Assembly (NCBI GenBank): GCA_013115135.1 | Contig: JABANP010000685.1 | Span: 1-22,498, forward strand | Source: Perkinsus olseni | Taxonomy: Eukaryota > Perkinsozoa > Perkinsida > Perkinsidae | DNA: 22,498 bases | Direction: 5' to 3' | In this document: positions 8,684 through 17,164 of the stretch, piece after piece | Position numbering within the stretch: the first letter of the stretch is position 1 | How the letters are laid out: the number at the start of each line of letters is the position of its first letter | Notes under the pieces: model-generated | The model's input: the letters and a program-made list of their open reading frames with translations, nothing else | Databases searched by the model: none | What the model was told of the DNA's origin: nothing | Made by a program: the position numbers and the translations under genes

Positions 8684-9495
8684 TATACCATTCAGAAGTC
8701 TATTTGGCGGATAAGGCCGCCTATATGGGGGTCGAGGATTTCACGTTGGCGGTTTGAGACAGCAAATTGGCGGTAGGGTCGAGATTAGGGGAAACAATTG
8801 GCGGACAAAGAAGTCATTTTAGCGGCAGGCCTCAAATAAGGAATTCGATTCCGCGAATAAGGCACACAATTTCATGGTTAAGGAAGTCAATTTCGCTGAT
8901 AAGGACATCAATTTCGGGGGGTCAACTTGAGTCATACCGGAAATCTTCCCGCTGCTTTCTCAGAGTGACACAACTGCGCGACAGTGTATGACAGTATCTC
9001 AGTATGACAGGAGTCCATCTCTACTATCCATTATACAATTAAGCTTCTACCCATCCAGTACTCGTGTTAGCTGAGCAAAGATGATGGTGATCATGAATGA
9101 GAGCAAAGTTTGCTCTCTCTGCGCTCATGGATCATCGAGAAGCCGTCGCCGGCCCCCAAATCCAACAGGATTCCGTGAGATACTGTCATACACTGTCGCG
9201 CAGTTGTGTCACTCTGAGAAAAGCAGCGGGAAGATTTCCGGTATGACTCAAGTTGACCCCCCGAAATTGATGTCCTTATCAGCGAAATTGACTTCCTTAA
9301 CCATGAAATTGTGTGCCTCATTCGCGGAATCGAATTCCTTATTTGAGGCCTGCCGCTAAAATGACTTCTTTATCCGCCAATTGTTTCCCCTAATCTCGAC
9401 CCTACCGCCAATTTGCTGTCTCAACCCGCCAACGTGAAATCCTCGACCCCCATATTGGCGGCCTTATCCGCCAAATAGACTTCTGAATGGTATAG
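8684..9495. mobile_element. Foldback (long terminal inverted repeat) element, 812 bp
   Basis: Left arm 8684-9001 and right arm 9176-9495 are near-perfect reverse complements of about 320 bp around a 174-bp centre. No transposase frame is present, so it is non-autonomous. The outermost bases read CTATACC and GGTATAG; a TA target duplication with TACC ends would fit a Tc1/mariner-like origin, but this is weak. The arms hold a degenerate TTGGCGG/TTTCGCTG motif at 8704, 8746, 8767, 8798, 8819, 8849, 8871, 8892 and 8913. Most steps are 21-22 bp, with one of 42 and two of about 31. These may be subterminal transposase-binding repeats. A transcript would form a long hairpin. Confidence 0.88.
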
Positions 9496-9844
9496 TAGCA
9501 CTGCAATGGATAAGCTTAAGGGACAGTTATTTGTGTATTGACTATTGACTCAGTAGTAGCAAGCAGAGCTCGCCGATATCAATAACCACTATGATAGACA
9601 ATACCCACTCTCTACCACAATATATAACGACGTAGGTTGTTGATGCCATCAACTGGATAGAAACCACCAATGTAATCCGTAATTACAACTTCTACTTAAT
9701 GATTAATGATTGAGCCCACAGCTAGCGTACTAGCGTCAGGATACTTAAGCCACCCATAGAGTGTGCCAAGGACATCCGAATGGGGAAAAAGGAGAGAATC
9801 TACACAATACAATTGTCGAGAGTTCATTATTTGTGTCCTTTTGG

Positions 9845-9866
9845 GACGCAAGTTGCGTCACGCAAC
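9845..9866. repeat. Chained palindromes
   Basis: GACGCA-AGT-TGCGTC overlaps GTTGCGT-C-ACGCAAC. The middle arm belongs to both. Confidence 0.65.
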
Positions 9867-10278
9867 AGGGGCTCGAATTTTATGAATCTTCCGTCTTCTA
9901 GCAGCCGCAGATCTCAACTTGGTTGAAGCCGTTCCCTTAGCTGCTCGAATATTCCCTCGTAATGCGAGGCTCGTATTGTAGACTTCTCGTTGAACGTGCG
10001 TCTGACTCTGACCAGAGTTGTCGTCATACGATGTGTGAGAGAACGCTTGAGGCCCTCAAGTTGAGGGAACGCTCTATCCATGACGTCACCGATTTCGTTA
10101 CATCCCAAGCCCGGCATGACGCCTCGGAAAACCCCGACCGGCAAGAGAAGTTCATCCAGCGGCCGTTGGAGCTGACAATGAAGCCAGTCCACGCGATGTT
10201 GCCGCCGCTTCCCGCCGTTGACTGGGCCAACTGCAGGTGAGAGGCGGTTGCGCACACTGCGTTAACATGGTCGTATTA

Positions 10279-10299
10279 GACCCGGTCCGGGTCACCCGG
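10279..10299. repeat. Chained palindromes
   Basis: GACCCGG-T-CCGGGTC is followed without a gap by its own continuation CCGGGT-C-ACCCGG, so one word alternates in orientation three times. Confidence 0.7.
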
Positions 10300-10496
10300 A
10301 ACACCTCGACCACGTCGACACTAAAAGACGAGGAGCCACAAGTTGAATGATTCAACGCGTGTTCGAACTCATCGCATAATCCGCGCCACATATCTCATTG
10401 CATCCATGAATGGGAATTCTAGGCGACCGACCAACTATCCGTACTATCGCACGGTAAAGACGTATTCGCTGGTCACCGTCATGAAAGGGAGTGCAC

Positions 10497-10852
10497 TCAC
10501 TTGTGCACAGAGGCATCGATACCTGGCGGTACTGCATCCCCCGGTTCATCATTCGGAGGCTTCTCTGCTTCATCACCGGGGCCAGCAGGGTCCAGATAAA
10601 ACTCAACCTTCGGCCGCTGCTGCTCAACCGGCGGTTTCTCATCCGGCTGCTCCTCAACCAGCTGCTTCTCATCCGGCGGTTTGTCATCCGGCTGCTCCTC
10701 AACCAGCTGCTTCTCATCCGGCGGTTTCTCATCCAGCTGCTCCTTATCGTGCTCAGTAAAGATCCAACCACGGTGGTTGAACCATCATTACAATACTCGA
10801 TAGCCACCAGCAAGCAGAACAAGTGCAGTAGGAGGTTAATCACGCAAGTCAT
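10497..10852 (-). pseudogene. Gene B: frameshifted duplicate of gene A
   Basis: It starts MTCVINLLLHLFCLLVAIEYCN (ATG at 10850-10852), the family signal peptide. Just after it, about 14 extra bases relative to gene A (around 10766-10784, containing the palindrome AACCAC-G-GTGGTT) shift the frame. In the original frame the rest would be an acidic chain with EEQPDEKPP-like repeats, FYLDPAGPGD and the end GIDASVHK, as in gene A. In the shifted frame the chain becomes strongly basic (Arg and Ser rich) and runs to 10352. I read it as a pseudogene, though a product with the basic tail cannot be excluded. Splicing that removes the insert is not supported by clear sites. Confidence 0.7.
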
Positions 10853-10911
10853 CAGGGTCCGGCAAATGAACAAAATGCGAGCGATGGACAATTTTGCAGG
10901 CGTGCATCGCA
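10853..10911 (-). promoter_or_regulatory. Conserved 5' flank of gene B
   Basis: Same module as before gene A: GCACGCCTGC, AAAATTGTC, CGCTCGC, GTTCATTT, then CTGATG. A 16-bp perfect palindrome, TATGCACGCGTGCATA, lies about 170 bases upstream of the start (near 11020). Confidence 0.5.
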
Positions 10912-11088
10912 ACGCAGCAGAGCTAGGAAGAAGCTCTTAGATTCCACATTCAATCCTGGGAGCACTCCTAGAAAGCCGTCTTTTTAACACGCTGTTGCTC
11001 ATCATGTACCGATCGTCTTATGCACGCGTGCATAGCCGAGACTCCAGCACCTCGAATAGAACTTAGAATAGACCTTCACACCTCCCCG

Positions 11089-11105
11089 ACTTGCGTAACG
11101 CAAGT
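11089..11105. repeat. Palindrome absent from the duplicate copy
   Basis: ACTTGCGT-A-ACGCAAGT. The duplicate near 6496 has only GACTTGC followed by unrelated bases. Confidence 0.7.
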
Positions 11106-11342
11106 TGCATTGTCCATGCACAACAACCGAGAAACAACACACCTCCGTTAGGATGGTGATATCATATGATATGATATTCAATGATGAAGCGCTATGTAGT
11201 ATCCCTCATATGCCTTCATGCGGAAAAACCGACGACAATAACAGCGTCGATAAGGACCTTCCAGAATGGTCTTTTTGATAGTCGTTGCAACTTAGGAAGT
11301 ACTTGGTAACTCAACATCATCCCTCTCACAAAAACCTTTTAT

Positions 11343-11359
11343 CGATACACAGTGTATCG
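11343..11359. repeat. Palindrome absent from the duplicate copy
   Basis: CGATACAC-A-GTGTATCG. The duplicate near 6877 has CGACACACTC and lacks the second arm. Confidence 0.7.
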
Positions 11360-11461
11360 TACACCCGACCATTGCCTTGTACTTCTGCCACCCATCAAAG
11401 CCGATCACCCCCGTATGTCGAGAGAGCATTCGCCGAGCATCGCCATGAGCCAAGGGACTGC

Positions 11462-11713
11462 TTACACGTCCAAAGGGTCCCCAAGGTCACCATACCCAGG
11501 GCTGGCCGCTTCGTCGGTAGGTCTAGCAGGATCCAGATAAAAATAGAACTCCTTCGGCTGCATTTCCGCGTCATTCTCTACCTCATCCAGCTGCAGCCTA
11601 TCCAGCTGGTCGTCATCATCCTTGGTAAACCACCCCAGACAACTGGCGTAACCATGCCTTATAGCCATCAGCAAGCAGTACAACCTCAGTATTAGACTCA
11701 TGACGCGCGTCAT
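11462..11713 (-). CDS. Gene C: short secreted acidic protein, FYLDPA type
   Basis: This 83-residue protein has unknown function. The signal peptide MTRVMSLILRLYCLLMAIRHGYA leads into SCLGWFTKDDDD, similar to CFGWFSKHDGYD in gene D and SWIFTKHDEK in gene A. The mature part is strongly acidic, lacks tandem repeats, and ends in KEFYFYLDPARPTDEAASPGYGDLGD. That end is shared with the fragment at 4799-4918. The start codon lies in a perfect 14-bp palindrome, ATGACGCGCGTCAT. The frame is intact and has the family 5' flank. It is the shortest apparently intact member and may show the minimal form of the FYLDPA group. Confidence 0.75.
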   Translation of the reverse strand: MTRVMSLILRLYCLLMAIRHGYASCLGWFTKDDDDQLDRLQLDEVENDAEMQPKEFYFYLDPARPTDEAASPGYGDLGDPLDV

Positions 11714-11775
11714 CAGATATCGCGAATGAACAGAGAGCGAGCGTTAGAGATTTCTGCACGCATGCACACACCGCA
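11714..11775 (-). promoter_or_regulatory. Conserved 5' flank of gene C
   Basis: On the minus strand: GTGTGTGCATGCGTGC, then CGCTCGCTCTCTGTTCATT, then CTG before the ATG. It matches the other members base for base over long parts. Confidence 0.55.
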
Positions 11776-11863
11776 GTAAGCCTAACATAGAAGCTGAAGT
11801 GGCATATTATAAAAAGCCCTGAGCGTAATTTGGTCTACAGGCGGTGGTAACAGCCCAGCAACT

Positions 11864-12165
11864 TGACAAGTTTGTCTGTGTGCTGCGACTGCTCTCTTCG
11901 ATCAGAAAGAGGCGTGGAAGTAAGTTCTCGAACTAATAGTTCACTGCAGCGTGGATTCCACGCCGTGGAAGAACCCACCTCGAAGCCAGTCGGGGTTCTC
12001 TTCCGGATCCATGGGACAAGATTTTGTCCCATGGACCAGTTTTGTCACAAGAAGGCTGAGACCTTCTCAAAAGGTTTGAGATCATTCCTTAGAGAAAGGA
12101 GGCTAGAGGCCTACGCTCCTAGGCTCCCGAGCCTCAAGGAGAAGTTTTCTTCTCAAGAAACTCAC
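11864..12165. repeat. Chain of ten or more short hairpins
   Basis: Consecutive palindromes include GACAA-GT-TTGTC, AGTTC-TC-GAACT, GAACT-AAT-AGTTC, TTCCACG-C-CGTGGAA (11956-11970), an 11-bp-arm hairpin at 12009-12034, CTCAAA-AGG-TTTGAG, GCCTA-CGCTCC-TAGGC, AGGCT-CCCG-AGCCT, GAGAAG-TTTT-CTTCTC and TTCTT-CTC-AAGAA. Several share an arm. A plus-strand frame runs through it (11863-12192), but its codons are made of the hairpins and I do not call it a gene. Confidence 0.7.
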
Positions 12166-12189
12166 GATTGTTCCTTCACGAGCAGCTTT

Positions 12190-14634
12190 TAAGTCATTGG
12201 GCCAATCTCTCGCATGCCATGCATCGCTCGAAACTATGCTCATACATCGTGTTGTACATGGACATGTAACATGGTACATTTCCTTCGGTTATCAACAAAA
12301 AGAGCACCGGCCGACACGCCAGTCCCACGCAATAGTGGCCTTCATGAACATCGTCCAAGGGCCAGTGGCTGCGGTCTCCCCACTGAAGCTGCTGCACCAG
12401 ATGCGTCCATCATGTACTCGCAGATTCCAGCGAAAGGATTCCGCGCGTCACAGAGTGTCCAATGGACACTCTCCATTTGGCTCTTGACTTTGAGAGCCCG
12501 CAGGATAGCCGACCCGAAATGGCCAGAAACGCAACTCTGTTCTGCAATAGATGAACGGCATCATGTTACAAGATACATGTCTTGCTCATTATGTATCGCC
12601 TGTCATTGATGACATAATAGCGGCAGGAGCATTGCGGAATCCTACGGAGTCTCGGAAAAACTCGTAGTGTTCCACGAGGGCTTTCCTCACACCCGACCAC
12701 TCGCCGTCACCCGAGCACATATCCAGTGCGAACTCCTTGTCTCTTGCGGATGGGAGCTTGGCTATGAGACCACATACAAGATGCCAGATGCGGCACTCTT
12801 CGTGACCTACTGGTCAAGTTTAAACAGCAGACTGAGCAAGGCCTACTCAGAGCTCGCAGAGGGTTGTCGATGTCGTCAATCAGCTCGTAGGTTGACTCAG
12901 ACAAAAAACCGTACCGATGGATCTGAGTTTGATCATCGATGCAAAGCTGATGGGAGGGTTCTGCGTCTCCCGCATTGTTGTCGTTAGTTGAAGCACTTTG
13001 CTGAGGCGAAGCTCAAGGCCGAGGGATGTCCGGGATACGTGGTGGTTAGTTCGAGAATTCGTGACGATCTTCAAGATTTCACTTTAGTGACGGAGATTCA
13101 GTGCACATTAAGTAGTGATGTTGATACCACTCCTTTCTCAATGCATCAATGATTCGGGTCCAACGCTTCGACCGCAGGAGAAACAGCGGCAGGATGTACC
13201 ACTGGTACAGTACCAGCCGACAAGAACCTCCAAGAAACCTCTTACTAGCATCCACGGCAGCGCCATCAGGCGAGCCAAGGTAAACTGTTGCCAGAAGCGT
13301 TTCAACAAGCCTCGTGGGAGCGCTTTCCCCTGTGAATGATGATCACGAAAGAGCCTGACCTGAGCGAGGAGTCGAGCACTCCGAGCTGATAGGCGAGAAC
13401 ATACCGTGATAACAAGTTCTCTCGGCTCTTCCTGAAGAATACTTGAGTCGGCGAACACTGATCTTGATGCACGACAACTGACAGAGGTTCACCATGAGCC
13501 CGACTGCTATTAACAGAATCAGTGCGCTATGGCGCAGCCGACGACCTGCGCAATGTGTCCCTCGAGGAAAGCTCAATCGATATTGCAGACAAAATAGCGG
13601 CTTTCAAGTCCTTACTAATGGTTTCGGGCAATCGACTGGTCTGAGAATACAACAGAGATCCTCAAACGGACGAGCGAAACTAACTACTGGCGCCTTGGTT
13701 GGCAGAGAGCACCGGATCGCATCAACTAGATCTTCTATCCTGCGGCCATCGGGCTGACGAAAAGGTGGAGCTCACGACCTGTCGGCGCCGAGAGCGAGGA
13801 GACCTGGCTACCTGCTTCAAGCCTTGACGCAACCCTTTGCGCAATCTGTTTACCGCGTTACGAACCTCGTCCTGTGAGAACGATGACGCTCAGTGGAAAC
13901 AGCAGTGAACGTACCCTTTCTCTATCAACGGCCTCCTCAAGGCGGATTCTATCGACCCTGAGACTATTCAAGCGATCATCGAGATGCTCAACCATTCCTC
14001 CGGAATAAACCATAGGGGATAAGGCTCGTCAAAATTAGCAAAGCAATGGTCCTCATTGGCGTCAGGCAATTTGGTCAGCCCTCCGAGTAACAAAGTCGGC
14101 GCAGTACCAAGGTCAGAGAAATGGGTCCTCTGGGAAGGACTTTCACGTTTATCGATTGGAGCTTTCCCTCATACAGCGCGCTGTACATGGTACATTCGCC
14201 ACGCCTCTCAGCACCAAGAGCGCCGGGTGTCACGCCAATAGATTACTGTGATGACACAATTCGGCATTAAATACTACCCGGATGGCAGCTGCCGCGGTCT
14301 GCTTATGTTGGAGTCCCTCGCCTCTTTTTCGCTTCGTTCATTGACGAGGAGAGTCCTCACGTTGATTCCGACGTACGACGGGGGTTAAGTTTCTCCATCC
14401 CAGCCACAACAGCTTTTGCTTGGAATATCACAAATGAGACAACCGCAGTCGCATCACGATAGTTGTGTATCATACTGGCCCAGTCTTCCATAACTAGTTT
14501 TGTCACCCGCACAGCTGGGACGCGGCTTCTCATGCCAGCTAGACCGCGAACTCACGCCTATCCACTTATCGAACTCGAACAGTTCCTAGCGTCGCCTAGG
14601 AAACCTGCAGTTTATTGAAGCAGTAACAACAAGT
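12190..14634. other. 2.4 kb without a confident gene; possible decayed element
   Basis: Frames are broken. One plus-strand frame is open from 12667 to a TAG at 12985-12987 and continues in the same frame to about 13152, with a coding-like look (HFAEAKLKAEGCPGYVVV). I cannot name a family. Short stretches near 12260-12320 and 14185-14240 resemble each other (both translate to TWYI and, further on, SRQ/TRQ), suggesting a duplicated or shared old element. A palindrome with 9-bp arms is at 12453-12471. Confidence 0.35.
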
Positions 14635-15300
14635 CTAATGTAGGAAAGCACTCGTGGGCCAGCGAGTCATTAAAAAACTTACCAGAGAATTGCTTATATG
14701 GTAAGCCCTCGAAAAATCTTCTACAATAATCTTGACCGCTGGTGAGCTCCCGGAGCGCAGGGCCTCATGAAGCAGCCGCCTGTGAAGTTCTATGTCACCA
14801 AGCTGGTATAACCAGAATCTACCAGAACTGTCGTCAAACTCAGCCAGATTCTGACTGGCGGCAGCGTGATGTATCTGCTGCTGTTGTTGCTGCTCACGAT
14901 GCTGCCCAACAGGCTGCTGCTCAACCAGTCGCTGCTCAACCGGTTGCTGCTCAACCGGTTGCTGCACCTGCTCTTGATGCTGGTCTTGATGCTGGTCTTG
15001 ATGCTGTTCTTCATGCTGGTCTTGATGCTGGTCTTGATGCTGGTCTTGATGCTGGTCTTGATGCTGTTCTTGGTGGTGTTCCTGTGGCTCCTGTTGCACA
15101 TCTGGCTTCGGCTCACCCGGCTTCTGTTCATCCTGCTTCTGCTCATCCGGGTTCGGCGTCTCAAGCGGGGGATCCTCCACCTGATCTTCATCGTGCGGCA
15201 GGTCATACCCGTCATGCTTAGAGAACCAGCCAAAGCAACTGGCGTTACCATACTTGAGGGATATCAGCAGGCAAAGCAGCAGGTATGTGACGCGAGGCAT
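14635..15300 (-). CDS. Gene D: secreted Gln/Glu/His repeat protein
   Basis: This 221-residue protein has unknown function. I choose the start MPRVTYLL (ATG at 15298-15300) by alignment with the paralogues, although the frame is open to 15471. The signal peptide is MPRVTYLLLCLLISLKYGNA, then SCFGWFSKHDGYD as in gene C. The chain continues with an acidic Pro-rich part, four-residue DQHQ repeats (encoded by 12-bp units), PVEQQ repeats like those of gene A, and a Gln run. The last 70 residues are not repetitive (from NLAEFDDSSGRFWLYQ to TSAFLH) and could fold. FYLDPA is absent. The repeats keep the antisense strand open too; the signal peptide and 5' flank support the minus strand. Confidence 0.75.
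   Translation of the reverse strand: MPRVTYLLLCLLISLKYGNASCFGWFSKHDGYDLPHDEDQVEDPPLETPNPDEQKQDEQKPGEPKPDVQQEPQEHHQEQHQDQHQDQHQDQHQDQHEEQHQDQHQDQHQEQVQQPVEQQPVEQRLVEQQPVGQHREQQQQQQIHHAAASQNLAEFDDSSGRFWLYQLGDIELHRRLLHEALRSGSSPAVKIIVEDFSRAYHISNSLVSFLMTRWPTSAFLH
14971..15072. repeat. 12-bp minisatellite inside gene D
   Basis: About eight units of GATGCTGGTCTT with minor variants (GTTCTT, CATGCTGG), coding for DQHQ on the minus strand. The unit length is a multiple of three, so copy number can change without a frameshift. Confidence 0.85.
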
Positions 15301-15362
15301 TTGATGTGGCAGATGAACAGAACGAGGGTGACAGACAACGTCGCACGCGTGCACACGCCGCA
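15301..15362 (-). promoter_or_regulatory. Conserved 5' flank of gene D
   Basis: CGGCGTGTGCACGCGTGCG, then GTTGTC, CCTCGTTCTGTTCATCTGCC, then the start codon. It is somewhat more diverged than the others. Confidence 0.5.
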
Positions 15363-17164
15363 ACGGTTTCCATTGGCCGAGAACAAATGCCCTTATGGTG
15401 ACAACTACCTTCACGGCTGCTGCGTACCATGAACTCAAAAGCCGCTTCTCACAATTGCTCTTTGTGCGCATTTACTCTTTGTGCGTCCGATGATCGGACT
15501 CCGACCGTCCCGGCAATCGCGTGCAAACTGTTAAAGACATCCTTTCCACCAGCTCGGCTCGAGTCCGGTTTCACTGCTCTCTGAGCCCCGTCTCGAATAG
15601 CCACACTCTACTGAGTTATAGTGCGGTAGTGGCAGGAGCTACGCAGCTACGTGGAAACCGTTTCGTCGGTTTCGGAGGCTGGGATGTCGAAAATGACCGC
15701 GGTAGCAGCTACTCGGGATCAGTGAGCAAGGTCGAATCCCACCATTAGAGAGCCCTTCCTCTGCCCTAAATTGTCTCGTGCTTGGTCGTAAGAGGCGAGG
15801 CATTGTTGCGGCCTTAAGAGCACTCTCAAACCGTCTGCCCTGTGCAAATGCCACTGAAGTACCAAAATCATACGTCAAAACTGTTGACAAATAGTGTGAG
15901 CCACAGCATGCGAATATGGCCTTGAAAATTCGTGTATGAGTTCTACACATAGGTATCTACAATCGATTTTTTTCTAAAGGCACTTCTGAATTTTGGTGCA
16001 CCGTGGGCAGCAGCAGTGAGCTCCACTGAGAGGAGGTAGTCGTCAGAGTGTCAACTGGTGACTATAATGCACGGGGTCGAGTCTTGGAGGATCACCATTC
16101 CAAGCACAAGTAAAAGCGTTCACGGTTACAACCTAGCCATGCTTGAAGTCAAAGTTTTCCAGCATAAAAGAACGTGCTCGATAGGCAACGCTTACCCGCC
16201 GACTCTCACGTGCTCAGATGAAGACAACGTAGTATCTCGGTGCTGGTCTCGAGCGTGCCCAGCTCAGCTCGTCGTATGTGGCAGTTTGAACTTCAAACTT
16301 TGAAGTTTAATGCCTGTAGCGTTACGAAACCGCCGGCTCAGTTACACGCGAAGTCCGCAAGCTAGCAGCTTGACGATGAGCTCTGTGTTGCGTGATTCAG
16401 TTGGGGCGATTGCCGTCATAATGGGTGCACAGAACAGACCCAGACAGGCTCGTTCTACTCTACCACCTTCCGCCATCTATTTCGTAAATAAAACCACAAT
16501 TCGCTGAGGAGAGCAAAGTTTGAGATATGAATATGAAGCCGATATCCATTCCGCGAGTAGAGCTTTCAATTTCGTGATGGGACTTCCGAATCCACACGTT
16601 AGTCCTCCGTAAGTTCGACTCCTACACGATGAAACTTCAAAAATGAGAAGTTCGATTTCGCTTTTCGCCGCCTCTTCTTGACAGCCGCCGTGGTCTTATA
16701 TGCGTCGAGTACGCTCAAGTTTTTCCTTGATCTGACCATCGGGGTCTCACCGCGAGAATCTCGCGTGTCGATCATTCAGCACAGAATGACATGTTGTCTC
16801 CCAGCGAAGCTCAAGTATTATCCGACTATTTTGAATCATAATTTTGACCCTATTGACGACGCGAAAGCTGGATGTTGATAAAACCGCCACGCGTAGGGCA
16901 TCAGTCGAATACTAATGGACCGCTTGAAAAAAGTCTAGCTCGGGCAAAGAATACCTACCGGGGAAATGAACCATACAACAACGGATGGAAAAAAGTTGTT
17001 GATGATGTTGAAAAAATGGCGTTGACGAGAGAATGACACGACCAATACACTCGTGAGGCTGAAACTAACGAGGCTTCAAGACCCGGAAAACGGGTTGAGA
17101 GAGAAGCTTTGATACAGTACTCAATAACACTGGACTGTGTTTGGGCGCTTCACGTCGGGCACAA
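15363..17164. other. 1.8 kb without a recognisable gene
   Basis: Only short frames. Palindromes occur at 16289-16307 (AACTTCAA-ACT-TTGAAGTT), near 16358 (CAAGCT-AGC-AGCTTG) and at 16751-16765 (CGCGAGA-A-TCTCGCG). At 16546-16600 a stretch with ATTCCGCGA and CAATTTCGTG at about 20-bp steps resembles the arm motif of the foldback element. Bases near 16975-17015 (ACAACAACGGATGG, AAAGTTGTTGATGA) recur near 19945-19980, below gene F. Confidence 0.35.

Larger units (their letters stand above)
9496..10455. other. Intergenic stretch rich in chained palindromes
   Basis: A minus-strand frame at 9914-10255 (113 codons from a GTG, with an ATG further in) has no recognisable domain and is overlapped by a plus-strand frame. 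Clear palindromes are 9845-9866, 10046-10065, 10279-10299, 10306-10318 and 10342-10356, with 1- or 3-nt spacers. Confidence 0.4.
10456..11540. repeat. Segmental duplication, copy 2
   Basis: Counterpart of 5923-7045, about 4.5 kb away in the same orientation. It carries the frameshifted gene B and the intact gene C, whereas copy 1 carries intact gene A and a broken gene C remnant. Confidence 0.8.

Noticed and set aside
8684..9495. Two separate genes in the foldback arms
   Set aside because: Equivalent frames occur in both arms only because the arms are inverted copies; no start context or domain supports them.
11863..12192. 109-codon plus-strand frame
   Set aside because: Its sequence is the hairpin chain itself; no domain or family similarity is visible.
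14971..15072. CRISPR-like array
   Set aside because: Units are contiguous 12-mers without spacers and encode protein, and the context is eukaryotic.
14742..15432. Plus-strand frames opposite gene D (Leu-rich and Ala/Val-rich)
   Set aside because: Antisense reading of the 12-bp and Pro/Glu repeats; no conserved start, and the paralogy lies on the minus strand.
15690..15760. tRNA-like stretch with GGTCGAATCCCACC
   Set aside because: It resembles a T-arm box, but I could not find a matching A box or acceptor stem.
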